Positions 1 to 7,384 of a DNA stretch of 9,897 bases are shown here, piece after piece. The notes beneath the pieces were generated by a model. That model worked only from the letters and a program-made list of their open reading frames with translations, made no database searches and was not told the DNA's origin. The translations under genes were made by a program, and so were the position numbers. The stretch covers positions 1 to 9,897 of the forward strand of contig CABTYV010000046.1 in NCBI GenBank assembly GCA_902489145.1. Reading direction: 5' to 3'. Each line of letters starts with the position of its first letter. Positions within the stretch are counted from its first letter, which is position 1. The DNA comes from an uncultured Tissierellia bacterium. GTDB taxonomy: Bacteria; Bacillota; Clostridia; Tissierellales; Peptoniphilaceae.

Positions 1-10
1 AGATAGAGAG

Positions 11-33
11 GAAGTCGGGCCGGGCCCGACTTC
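11..33. terminator. GC-rich hairpin, possible operon terminator
   Basis: GAAGTCGGGCC at 11-21 is the exact reverse complement of 23-33, giving an 11-bp perfect inverted repeat around one central base (about 10 bp with a 3-base loop in RNA). It lies about 230 bp beyond the last ATPase gene. On the minus strand it is followed by a pyrimidine-rich stretch (TCCTCTCTATCT) rather than a clean U run, so intrinsic termination would be weak or helped by another factor. It could also serve a plus-strand gene lying left of the window. Confidence 0.35.
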
Positions 34-58
34 CTTCCGCATATTGTTCCATAAGGAA

Positions 59-76
59 GCGCCCCGGAGGGGGCGC
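59..76 (-). terminator. Second GC-rich hairpin after the operon
   Basis: GCGCCCC at 59-65 pairs with GGGGCGC at 70-76 around a 4-base loop. On the minus strand, the direction of the ATPase transcript, it is followed by TTCCTT, a short and interrupted U tract. It may be a weak terminator or an RNA-stabilising 3' structure. It sits upstream of the 11-33 hairpin in the direction of transcription, so the two could act in series. Confidence 0.3.
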
Positions 77-265
77 CACTGCTTGGATCATATCGTCGGC
101 CGCAGGCCGACACCGCATCGTTTCACGTCCAACCCCATCGGCGAGCCGGCTTCCATACCGCATTCAAGCTTCATGGCTTCATCACCACGCCCGGCCACGC
201 CGCATCTGCCTCCGTCCCAGCCACCAGCCGCCAAGCCGGCGCCATGCCGCGTCTGCCCCGCTCGC

Positions 266-877
266 CTACTCCTTCTTTTTCTTGACCAGCTTGAGGCGGA
301 AAAATTCTTCACGCTCCTTTTCTTCCAGATCGGCGTCGATTTGCTTCTTGATGGCTTCATATTTGGGGATTTGGATTTTTTCGAGGGCATTGGCCCGCTT
401 TTCCGTTTTATCCGCCTCCCGGCGGAGGGCGTCGACGGCGGATTGGTGGGCCGCCATCTGAATCAGAAGATCCTTAAAGATGAAGAGGGATTCGGCGACA
501 AAGTCGAGGCTGAGATGAACGGCATCAAAGTCGGGAAACGCCTGGTCTTTGTCGTGGGTAAAGTCCTGAATCTCCAGGCCCATGTAGGAGTGGCTCCGTA
601 TGCGCAGGGAGTGGTCAATGGGCACGGAGTCGATGATTTGCTCCATTTTGTAGCGACCCAGGGTCACCATGGCCACCTCCATCAGGTGGGAAAATTCCTT
701 GGACGCCTGGTCAAAGCGGCTGCCGATGGTGCGGACCTTCTCCTCTTCCTCCTCCAACTGCTTGAGGAGGACCACCCGCTTTTTGTCCAGGAGATCATAG
801 GAGGTCTCCATCAAGGCCAGCATATCGTTGGCCTTCATGAGGTTGGCTTTGGTGGATGTAATTTTGTTGATACCCAT
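266..877 (-). CDS. ntpD: V-type ATPase subunit D (central stalk)
   Basis: This is the long coiled-coil subunit of the rotor axle, which turns inside the A3B3 head and passes torque to the membrane ring. The protein is 203 residues, usual for the family. The N-terminus keeps the family pattern of a basic lead followed by a long helix (STKANLMKANDMLALME, then LLDKKRVVLLKQLEEEEEK, residues 8-47). The C-terminal helix (about 135-203) is rich in Lys and Glu and would form the antiparallel partner; the protein ends in a Lys run (KKKKE). The start at 877 is supported by AGGAGGT a few bases upstream, which overlaps the stop codon of subunit B; the gap between the genes is 9 bp. It is the last gene of the operon. 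I am confident of the family. Confidence 0.95.
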   Translation of the reverse strand: MGINKITSTKANLMKANDMLALMETSYDLLDKKRVVLLKQLEEEEEKVRTIGSRFDQASKEFSHLMEVAMVTLGRYKMEQIIDSVPIDHSLRIRSHSYMGLEIQDFTHDKDQAFPDFDAVHLSLDFVAESLFIFKDLLIQMAAHQSAVDALRREADKTEKRANALEKIQIPKYEAIKKQIDADLEEKEREEFFRLKLVKKKKE

Positions 878-886
878 GCCTACCTC

Positions 887-2272
887 CTATGCTTCGGTGG
901 ATGCTCGCTTCGGCAAATATTTTTCCTTCATCTCCGGCGATACTTGGGTCAGCAGGCTCTCCGGCAGAAGAGCTAGGAGGCGCCAGCCCAAATCCAGGGT
1001 CTGCTCGATGGTCCTTTTTTCATCAAAATCCTGGCGGAGAAATTGCTGTTCGAAGGCATCCCCGAAGGCCAGAACCTGCTGATCCTCCTCGCTGAGGTCC
1101 TCTTCCCCAATCACCTGGGCAAGATTGCGCACATCCTCGACACGCGCATAGGCGGAATAGAGCTGGGCGGAGAGGGTGGCATGATCCTCCCGGGTGAAGT
1201 CCGCCCCGATGGAATCCTTCATCAAACGAGACAGGGAGGGCAATACATCAATCGGCGGATAGATCCCCTTCTGGTTCATGCTACGCGAAAGGACGATCTG
1301 TCCTTCCGTAATATAGCCTGTCAGATCGGGGATGGGGTGGGTAATGTCGTCATTGGGCATGGTCAGGATGGGCAGGAGGGTAATGGACCCCCGCCGATCC
1401 CGCAGGATGCCGGCCCGCTCATAGATGGCGGCCAGGTCGGAATAGAGATAGCCCGGATAGCCCTTTCGGGAGGGCACCTCCTCGCGCAGGGAGGAAAGCT
1501 CCCGCAGAGTCTCCGCATAGGAGGTCAGATCGCTCAAGATGACCAGCACGTGCATGCCCTCCTCAAAGGCCAGATAATCCGCCGCCGTCAGGGCACATTT
1601 TGGGACCAGAATGCGCTCCATGACCGGATCATTGGCCAGGTTCATGAAGGTCACCACCTTGTCCTGGACGCCCGCCGAGCGGAAGGTCTGGGTGAAAAAG
1701 TCCGCCTCATCCTTTTGCACGCCAATGGCCCCAAAGACAAAGACAAAGTCATCCTGGGTGTGACGAATTTCGGATTGGCGGATGATCTGGGCCGCAATCC
1801 GGTCGTGGTCCAGGCCCGCGCTCGAGAAAATGGGCAATTTTTGTCCCCGTATGATGGTCATGAGGCCGTCAATGGCGGAGATGCCCGTCTGGATAAAATC
1901 AGAGGGGTATTGGCGCGAAACCGGATTCATGGCGGATCCATTGATATTGTAGGCCCGGTCGGAATAAATTTCGCCGCCCCCGTCGATCGGCCGGCCAGCC
2001 CCATCGAAGACCCGGCCCAAAATCTCCCGATTGAGGGCCAGGGTAAAGGGCTTGCCTTCAAAAACTACCGATGCATTGGTCAGGGTCATGCCGGAGGTGT
2101 CGCCAAAAACCTGGACCTGGGCGCTATCCTCCTTGAGGCCGATCACCTGGCCAATGAGGGACTGGTCCTGAAAATGCAGACTGACAATATCCCCATAGTG
2201 AACGCCCGTCGTCCGGTCAATGGTCACGATCGAGGAGGAGAGACTGGCCAGCTTGGTATATTCGACTTTCAT
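887..2272 (-). CDS. ntpB: V-type ATPase subunit B (non-catalytic, nucleotide-binding)
   Basis: This subunit alternates with A in the A3B3 head and contributes to the catalytic interface without hydrolysing ATP. The protein is 461 residues, the normal size. An N-terminal beta-barrel region (about 1-75) is followed by the nucleotide-binding fold. The Walker A position has the degenerate B-type form FSSAGLDHDRIAAQI (149-163), with no GKT, as expected for this subunit. The strongly conserved GIYPPIDVLPSLSRLM stretch (336-351) is intact, including Arg349 in SLSRL, which matches the arginine finger of Enterococcus hirae NtpB. The C-terminal helical domain carries the family pattern TLDLGWRLLALLP. 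The start ATG overlaps the TGA of subunit A by 4 bp (ATGA), and AAGGAGG lies just upstream, so translation is probably coupled to A. Confidence 0.97.
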   Translation of the reverse strand: MKVEYTKLASLSSSIVTIDRTTGVHYGDIVSLHFQDQSLIGQVIGLKEDSAQVQVFGDTSGMTLTNASVVFEGKPFTLALNREILGRVFDGAGRPIDGGGEIYSDRAYNINGSAMNPVSRQYPSDFIQTGISAIDGLMTIIRGQKLPIFSSAGLDHDRIAAQIIRQSEIRHTQDDFVFVFGAIGVQKDEADFFTQTFRSAGVQDKVVTFMNLANDPVMERILVPKCALTAADYLAFEEGMHVLVILSDLTSYAETLRELSSLREEVPSRKGYPGYLYSDLAAIYERAGILRDRRGSITLLPILTMPNDDITHPIPDLTGYITEGQIVLSRSMNQKGIYPPIDVLPSLSRLMKDSIGADFTREDHATLSAQLYSAYARVEDVRNLAQVIGEEDLSEEDQQVLAFGDAFEQQFLRQDFDEKRTIEQTLDLGWRLLALLPESLLTQVSPEMKEKYLPKRASTEA

Positions 2273-4068
2273 GCTTCCTCCTTCTGATAGCGGTTTTCCA
2301 ACCCGTCATAATAGCGTTCGATCTGGCTTTCCAGCTCGGCCAGATCCTCCGGCCGGTTGTTTTTCAGGTCATATTTCATCTGACTCACCCGGTGAAAGAG
2401 CGTCTGATCTGCGGCTTCCTTGAGGGGCGCCCCCCATTTGAGCGCCTGCCGGGCCTTTTGATACAGCGTTTCAATCACTTCCAGCATCTTGACCTGGACC
2501 GGCATGGGGTTGTAGCGATCCTCCGTGAATGGATTTTGCTGGAGGAAGCCCACCCGAACGATTTCCGTAATGGCCAGCACCAAACGCTGGCTATCCGGCA
2601 ACACATCGGCACCGACCAGGGCCACAATATCCTTGAGCTTGGCCTCATCCATCAGCAAATCCAACAGACGGGCGCGCAGGGCCATCACATCCACGTCCAG
2701 CTCATCGAGAAAGTGGTTGCGGAGGGACTCCGTATAGGAAGAATAGGAGGTGATCCAGTTGACCGCCGGATAGTGACGGGCGTAGGCCAAATTTTTATCC
2801 AGGCCCAGAAAGACCTTGACATAGCGCTTGGTGGATTCGGTCACCGGCTCGGAAAAGTCCCCGCCGGCCGGAGACACGGCCCCAATCAGGGTAACCGATC
2901 CCTGCTGCTTGCCCAGGGTTTGGCAAAGGCCGGCCCGCTCGTAAAACTGGGCAATGCGGGAGGCCAGATAGGCAGGATAGCCCTCCTCAGCCGGCATTTC
3001 CTCCAGGCGGCCCGAAATCTCCCGCAGGGCCTCTGCCCACCGGGAGGTCGAATCCGCCATCAGCGCCACATGATAGCCCATGTCGCGGTAGTATTCGGCC
3101 ATGGTGATCCCCGTATAAATCGATGCCTCGCGGGCCATGACCGGCATGTTGGACGTATTGGCGATGAGCACCGTCCGCTCCATGAGGTTTTTGCCGGAGT
3201 TGGGGTCAATGAGCTTGGGGAAATTGTCCAGGACATCGGTCATCTCATTGCCCCGCTCCCCGCAGCCGATATAGATGATGATTTGGGCATCGCAGAATTT
3301 GGCAATTTGATGCTGGAGGGTGGTCTTCCCGGTGCCAAAGCCGCCCGGAATCGCCACCGTTCCGCCCTTGGCAATGGGGAAAAAGACGTCCAGCACCCGC
3401 TGGCCGGTGGCCAAGGGCTCCGTCGGCGCGAGGCGCTGGCGGACGGGACGAGGCTGACGGACCGGCCATTCCTGATACATTTTAAGCGCATGGGGATGAC
3501 CCGCTTCATCCACCAGGACCGCCAGCACCTCCTCAAGGGCATAGCGGCCGTCCTCCTTGACCTGGGTAAGGGTGCCGGACAGGGTCGGGGGCACCATGAT
3601 CCGATTTTCAATCAGGTCGCTCTCCTGGGTGGTCGCAAAAACCGCGCCTCCCTCCAGCTGGTCGCCCTCCTTCGCCACAAAGTGAATGGGCCAGGTTTTT
3701 TCCGCATCCAGCGTCTCCGTTTGGGCCCCGATGGGCATGAAATCGCCATAAGCCGACTCGATTGCCCGCAGGGGCCGGGCAATCCCATCAAAAATATGAG
3801 AAAGGAGGCCCGGGCCCAGCTTGACCGAAAGGGGATGGCCGGTCGGAAAGACCGGCTCATCGACTTGTAGCCCATCGGAGGGTTCATAGAGCTGGATGAT
3901 GGCCTGGGCCTCCGCCCGGCCCTGGCTTTCCAGCGATATGATCTCGCCCAAACGGTGGTCGTCGCCCACCTCCACCATCTCATGCTCTTCAAAGGCAATC
4001 ATATGGCTGGCCGAAATCACCGGCCCATTGATGGCCCGGATCCGGCCCGTATTATTTTGTGCTTCCAT
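2269..4068 (-). CDS. ntpA: V-type ATPase subunit A (catalytic)
   Basis: This is the catalytic subunit: it hydrolyses ATP (or makes it) at the interface with B. With the chosen start it has 599 residues, typical for bacterial and archaeal A subunits. An in-frame ATG 30 bp further upstream (4098) is possible, but the ATG at 4068 begins MEAQNNTGRIRAINGPVI, aligns with the family N-terminus, and has AAGGAGGG about 6 bp upstream. Visible motifs are the P-loop GGFGTGKT (242-249), the catalytic glutamate region GCGERGNEM (Glu271), and the Walker B and following segment MADSTSRWAEALREISGRL (337-355). The A-specific insert region lies between the N-terminal barrel and the P-loop. It overlaps the end of subunit E by 17 bp and the start of B by 4 bp. 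No key residue appears to be missing. Confidence 0.97.
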   Translation of the reverse strand: MEAQNNTGRIRAINGPVISASHMIAFEEHEMVEVGDDHRLGEIISLESQGRAEAQAIIQLYEPSDGLQVDEPVFPTGHPLSVKLGPGLLSHIFDGIARPLRAIESAYGDFMPIGAQTETLDAEKTWPIHFVAKEGDQLEGGAVFATTQESDLIENRIMVPPTLSGTLTQVKEDGRYALEEVLAVLVDEAGHPHALKMYQEWPVRQPRPVRQRLAPTEPLATGQRVLDVFFPIAKGGTVAIPGGFGTGKTTLQHQIAKFCDAQIIIYIGCGERGNEMTDVLDNFPKLIDPNSGKNLMERTVLIANTSNMPVMAREASIYTGITMAEYYRDMGYHVALMADSTSRWAEALREISGRLEEMPAEEGYPAYLASRIAQFYERAGLCQTLGKQQGSVTLIGAVSPAGGDFSEPVTESTKRYVKVFLGLDKNLAYARHYPAVNWITSYSSYTESLRNHFLDELDVDVMALRARLLDLLMDEAKLKDIVALVGADVLPDSQRLVLAITEIVRVGFLQQNPFTEDRYNPMPVQVKMLEVIETLYQKARQALKWGAPLKEAADQTLFHRVSQMKYDLKNNRPEDLAELESQIERYYDGLENRYQKEEA

Positions 4069-4678
4069 CCTGGCCCTCCTTCCCCTCTGGCGCCGCATCC
4101 ATCAAACGATCATGGAGGTCCCGGCCAATCTCATAGGAGGCCTCCTCCACCAGCGAGCGGAAGGTGTAGCGCACCCGCCGGGTCCGGTCCTTCGAAAGCA
4201 AAATAAAGCCGCCCATTTCCCCCGGATCGAGGGGCAGGATCTGCACCTTTTCCCCTAAAATCTTCCGACCCACGGCAAGATCCGACTCCTCAAGCGCCAG
4301 GTCGGCCTCGGGAAAATCGGGCAAAAGAAGCCGGATCCGCTCCTCCAGCCACTTGGAGTAAGTAGGCTCTTTTTTAAACTGCAAGAAACGCGCTAAGATG
4401 GCCTGGCGCAGCTCTTCAAAGCAGGCGCTGCGCACCTCGCGAATGGCCCGTTTCGACGTATCCTTTGCCTGGGCCAGCGCTTCCTGGCCCTTGGCCCGGG
4501 CCCTTTTTTCATGCTCTTTATAATAGGCCGCATCGGCCGCATCAATCTGATTTTTTCGACTTTCCAGGAGGTGCTGGGTCTGTTCCTTTGATTGGGCCCG
4601 CTCCTCCTCTGCTTTTTTTCGCTCCTCCGAAAGGGTCATCTTTCGAAATAAAGCAATCTTACTTTCCAGCTCGATCAT
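4052..4678 (-). CDS. ntpE: V-type ATPase subunit E (peripheral stalk)
   Basis: This subunit forms the stator stalk with the G/H-like subunit and binds the top of the head. The start is set at 4678 (MIELESKIALF), giving 208 residues. An upstream in-frame ATG at 4774 would add 32 residues with a Trp/Cys/Arg run that looks like the out-of-frame reading of subunit F. The start at 4678 has GAGGAGG about 6 bp upstream. Residues 1-75 are a charged, Lys/Glu/Ala/Gln-rich helix suited to a coiled coil. Residues 80-195 match the globular C-terminal domain, including GGFILLSKDRTRRVRYTFRSLVEE (split here by me as GGFIL at 156-160 and the following strand), which is the usual signature. It overlaps the end of subunit F by 20 bp and the start of A by 17 bp. 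Confidence 0.9.
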   Translation of the reverse strand: MIELESKIALFRKMTLSEERKKAEEERAQSKEQTQHLLESRKNQIDAADAAYYKEHEKRARAKGQEALAQAKDTSKRAIREVRSACFEELRQAILARFLQFKKEPTYSKWLEERIRLLLPDFPEADLALEESDLAVGRKILGEKVQILPLDPGEMGGFILLSKDRTRRVRYTFRSLVEEASYEIGRDLHDRLMDAAPEGKEGQDGSTK

Positions 4679-4940
4679 GGACAGCCTCCTCTCCCTCCGG
4701 CAGCACCACCACCAGAGGCAGGCGGTGATTTTGCCGAAATGCCTCGATCTCTTCCTGGAGATGGGATCCGGCAAACCTGCTCAAGTAGATGATGGCGATG
4801 TCCTTTTCCTCTACCGCCTCTCGCCAGCAAGAGCGTAAATCAGCCGGATCCTGTACCTCCCGGACTTCAAAGCCGCTCATCCTGGCCCCCATGATCGTGA
4901 CGGGGTCTTCAGAAATCATCAACAGGTGCATGTTTGTCAC
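4659..4940 (-). CDS. ntpG: V-type ATPase subunit F (central stalk), short form
   Basis: This is a small Rossmann-like subunit that docks on D in the rotor. The 93-residue protein keeps the family pattern: N-terminal strand (HLLMISEDP), GFEVREVQD around residue 25, DIAIIYLSRFAG near the middle, and PLVVVLP near the end. It stops only about 12 residues after PLVVVLP. Enterococcus NtpG has roughly 25 residues there, including a helix that can reach the head, so that tail seems to be missing. The start is uncertain: GTG at 4940, or ATG three codons later at 4931. Neither has a good Shine-Dalgarno, and the gap after K is only 9 bp (18 bp for the ATG), so translation may be coupled to K. The end overlaps subunit E by 20 bp. 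In Thermus-style naming this is AtpF. Confidence 0.85.
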   Translation of the reverse strand: MTNMHLLMISEDPVTIMGARMSGFEVREVQDPADLRSCWREAVEEKDIAIIYLSRFAGSHLQEEIEAFRQNHRLPLVVVLPEGEEAVHDRAGK

Positions 4941-4949
4941 CGGGCCCGA

Positions 4950-5375
4950 TTACAGGCGGCCAATGATCATGATGGAAATGATCAAGCCATAGATGGCGAT
5001 GCCTTCGGCCAGGCCCACGAAGATCAGGGTTTTTCCTAAAACCGACTGATCCTCTGAAACTGCGCCCAGCGCCGCCGATCCGCAGACTCCGACCGCATAG
5101 CCGGAGCCAATGGTGGCCATGCCGGTTGCAAGCGCCGCCCCGATATAGCCCAGTCCAGTCGCCAGACCGTCAGCCTGGCCTCCTGCTGCCAAAACAGCAT
5201 CCGGCACCAGCAGCACCAGGCCCATTACCACCAGAGGCGCGAAGCTGGCTACATTGACCCCCAGGGCTCTTTTCAACTGCTTTTTCGATGTTTTCCGGGG
5301 GCTTCTCACCAGATAAAGGCCGGAAGAGAGGGTCAAGAACACCACAATCGTGGCACATGCAATAATCAGATTCAT
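4950..5375 (-). CDS. ntpK: V-type ATPase subunit K (membrane ring proteolipid)
   Basis: This is the ring-forming subunit that carries the coupling ion. It has 141 residues and about four membrane segments: 3-24, 42-64, 72-104 and 112-139. The second pair is a classic c-type hairpin with a polar cytoplasmic loop (SED, 107-109) and the ion-binding carboxylate Glu124 in VGLAEGIAIYGL, with Tyr129 five residues later. The first pair has no membrane carboxylate, so the uncleaved chain has one ion site per two hairpins. Ser91 falls where Gln32 lies in the Na+-binding F-type ring of Ilyobacter by my hand alignment; the coupling ion is therefore undecided. The linker PDAVLAAGG (58-66) looks like a signal-peptidase site. 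GGAGA lies about 7 bp upstream of the start, preceded by an A10 tract. I recall similar long K subunits in Clostridia. Confidence 0.93.
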   Translation of the reverse strand: MNLIIACATIVVFLTLSSGLYLVRSPRKTSKKQLKRALGVNVASFAPLVVMGLVLLVPDAVLAAGGQADGLATGLGYIGAALATGMATIGSGYAVGVCGSAALGAVSEDQSVLGKTLIFVGLAEGIAIYGLIISIMIIGRL

Positions 5376-5427
5376 CGATATCTCCTTTTTTTTTTACAAT
5401 CCTCCAGCGCCTGCCGGACGATTCCTT
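5376..5427 (-). promoter_or_regulatory. I-K intergenic leader with A10 tract and RBS
   Basis: This is the largest gap inside the operon (52 bp). On the transcribed strand it contains ten consecutive A residues (5395-5386) directly followed by GGAGA, then the ATG of subunit K. An unstructured A-rich leader next to a Shine-Dalgarno would be expected to raise translation of K, the subunit needed in the most copies per complex. The comparison is with the translational enhancer ahead of atpE in Escherichia coli; its role here is inference. Confidence 0.45.
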
Positions 5428-7380
5428 TTACAAATCCTCCGGGCGGGTCAGCGCTGCGCGGCTATCCACGAAGGCTGAACCATCTCCGGTGTAATATTTC
5501 CCGAACATTTCGTAATATTCCAAACGCAATCCCTGAATGAGGACGATCAGACCCTCCAAGGCCAGGATGACGATATTGCCAATGACCAGCATGACGGCAT
5601 TGCCCGCCCCGCCGATCATCTGGCCCATGGTCTGAAAGGCCATAAAAAGACCCACGTGGTTGATGGCGAAGGCGCCCACTCGCACAAAGGAGATGGCGGC
5701 GGAGAAGATAGAAATCAGCGTTTCCACCAGAGAAAAGACCGACTGGACATAATAGTCGCCCGGGGAGGTCCGATAGAGGGGCCGCTCCTTTTGCAAGAGT
5801 CTGGCCAGCGGTTCTTTAAAGAGCAGACCCAAAATGGCCAGCAGGGCCAGGCCCGCCAGAAGGGCGGTGGGGACGATGGGCCGCAGGACCATCTGAGCGA
5901 CTAGGCCAATCACGCTGGTAAAAAGGACCAGCCCACAAAGCCCTTCTGCCCCAAAGAACGCCTCTTCCCGGTTGCCCAGGCGGAGCCGGTTGACAATGCC
6001 AATGGCGTAGGAGATCACCGTCAGACCAATACCAAAGACAATGGCGGAAATCAGCACTTGATTGATATTTTCAAAGGGCCGGATGAGCAGGGCTGGGATC
6101 AGCTCCTCCAATCCGAAAACGGAACCGTAGAGAAAACCAAAGACGGTTGAGCCCAGGCCGATGCGCGCAAGGATCCCGCCCATCGTGTCCTGCCCCTTAT
6201 GACGCAAAAGCAGCCCCGCCAGGAAAAAGACGAGCCCCTGGCCCACATCGCCGAACATGGCTCCAAAAAGGAGGACATAGGTGATCGCAAAGAATTTGGT
6301 CGGGTCCAACTCCCGATAATTGGGGATCCCATAGAGGGCCACCAAACTCTCAAAAGGGCGGAATAGCCCATGATTTTCAATTTTCGTCGGGGCCTGCTCC
6401 TGGACCTCCTCCGGGCCTCGAAACTGAAGAAAGACATCCGAGGTCTCATTGATCGCAGCGGTAAAGGCCGCCTCGTCTTCCTTTTTCACCCAGGCAGAGA
6501 GATAGAAGTAGCGACGCCCCCTGGCCAAATCCTCCTTGGCCTTGTAGAGGGCATCGTCCAGGGCTATGGCATAGTAGGCGTGGATAAGATCGGCCCGGTG
6601 GCTCTGAATCTGTGCCTCCAGCGCCGCTTTTTCTTCCTCGATGATCCGCTCCTGAGCTTCCTCCTCCGCCTCCATGCCGGACAAGTCCTGCTTTTCCTGG
6701 GCAAAGGTGGTCTCATCTAAAATCAGCGGCTTCCAATTGACCACCTCCTGCAGGCGGTGGACTTCCTCCTCCACCGTATTCGGATAGACCAATAAGTAGA
6801 CCTCTTCGGCCTCCAACCGGCCCAGATGCAAAATGGCAGCCGGCACCCGGGAGTAGTTCTGCCGCAAGGTCTTGCGGCCCAAGCCGGTCAGGGAGCCAAT
6901 CCGGTAGGAGAAGTTTTCCATCCTGGAAAGCTCCTGCACGTCGATCTCATTGGCCGCGAGCAGCCGCAAAATCCGGTGGTCCTCCTGCATGACGGCCAGC
7001 TTTTTCTCCGCCCTTGCAATGGCCTCCTTCTGGTCGCGGAGGTCCTGCAGGAGGTCCTCCTCCACCGCCGACAGCACATTGGTCCGCACCGTGGTGTCAA
7101 AGACCATTTCCATCTCATCGTCGCTGAGGCCCAAATAGGAGAGAATCTCCTGGCGCCGGGCCCCCACCCGATCTTCCTTTTCAAAGCTCGTCGTCTGTGC
7201 CATATCTACCGTCTTGGCCAGGTTCTCCTGGGTCGCCGGGATGGTAAAGGTATAGCTTAAAATCTGGTCGTAGGCATTGACCAGCTGGACCTGCCCCGTA
7301 TGAAACAAGCGGACGACGGTTTCGGTCAACTCGTCCAGGGGCGCCACCAGCTGCATCATTTTCATCTTTTTTATGGCCAT
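5428..7380 (-). CDS. ntpI: V-type ATPase subunit I (membrane stator)
   Basis: This subunit is the counterpart of F-type subunit a. Its cytoplasmic N-terminal half anchors the peripheral stalks, and its membrane half forms the ion half-channels facing the K ring. The protein is 650 residues, normal for the family. Residues 1-340 are soluble, with coiled-coil arms around 105-140 and 225-265. About seven or eight membrane segments follow from residue 363 onward. The channel region is intact: Arg567 in ISFVRVGAFAINHVGL and Arg619 in IQGLRLEYYEMF correspond by position and context to the two conserved arginines of bacterial I subunits, and Glu609 lies one helix face earlier. The start at 7380 has AAAGGGG upstream, a weaker ribosome site than its neighbours, and lies 4 bp after the stop of C, so coupled translation is likely. 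Confidence 0.95.
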   Translation of the reverse strand: MAIKKMKMMQLVAPLDELTETVVRLFHTGQVQLVNAYDQILSYTFTIPATQENLAKTVDMAQTTSFEKEDRVGARRQEILSYLGLSDDEMEMVFDTTVRTNVLSAVEEDLLQDLRDQKEAIARAEKKLAVMQEDHRILRLLAANEIDVQELSRMENFSYRIGSLTGLGRKTLRQNYSRVPAAILHLGRLEAEEVYLLVYPNTVEEEVHRLQEVVNWKPLILDETTFAQEKQDLSGMEAEEEAQERIIEEEKAALEAQIQSHRADLIHAYYAIALDDALYKAKEDLARGRRYFYLSAWVKKEDEAAFTAAINETSDVFLQFRGPEEVQEQAPTKIENHGLFRPFESLVALYGIPNYRELDPTKFFAITYVLLFGAMFGDVGQGLVFFLAGLLLRHKGQDTMGGILARIGLGSTVFGFLYGSVFGLEELIPALLIRPFENINQVLISAIVFGIGLTVISYAIGIVNRLRLGNREEAFFGAEGLCGLVLFTSVIGLVAQMVLRPIVPTALLAGLALLAILGLLFKEPLARLLQKERPLYRTSPGDYYVQSVFSLVETLISIFSAAISFVRVGAFAINHVGLFMAFQTMGQMIGGAGNAVMLVIGNIVILALEGLIVLIQGLRLEYYEMFGKYYTGDGSAFVDSRAALTRPEDL

Positions 7381-7384
7381 TGCT

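Larger units (their letters stand above)
1..265. other. 3' flank of the ATPase operon, no credible gene
   Basis: These 265 bases follow the stop codon of the D subunit (TAG, read on the minus strand at 268-266). No frame on either strand has a convincing start with a ribosome-binding site. The part at 140-265 is GC-rich and purine-rich on the transcribed minus strand. The part at 1-111 holds several perfect inverted repeats: 11-21/23-33, 59-65/70-76 and 95-101/105-111. The operon transcript probably ends here, but none of the hairpins is followed by a long U tract. Confidence 0.6.

Noticed and set aside
95..111. GTCGGCC/GGCCGAC hairpin as a terminator
   Set aside because: The 7-bp stem has a 3-base loop, but is followed by GATATGATCC on the minus strand with no U tract.
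88..390. Minus-strand frame covering the end of D and the 3' flank, as a small extra gene
   Set aside because: It begins inside D out of frame, has no ribosome site, and its Arg/Gly-rich product looks like GC-rich non-coding sequence. A 24-codon frame with ATG near 240 was rejected for the same reasons.
44..976. A 310-residue plus-strand open frame over subunit D
   Set aside because: It is antisense to the D gene, has no ribosome site, and no recognisable domain.
1043..3870. Very long open frames on the plus strand (414 residues at 1043-2287 and 492 residues at 2392-3870)
   Set aside because: They lie antisense to subunits B and A, which have clear family motifs and ribosome sites. The plus-strand products are low-complexity in His, Gln, Arg and Gly, show no motif, and are best explained by codon bias of the opposite strand.
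4052..4774. A longer subunit E starting at 4774
   Set aside because: The extra 32 residues overlap F out of frame, contain Trp/Cys/Arg runs foreign to the family, and the start at 4678 has a strong ribosome site.
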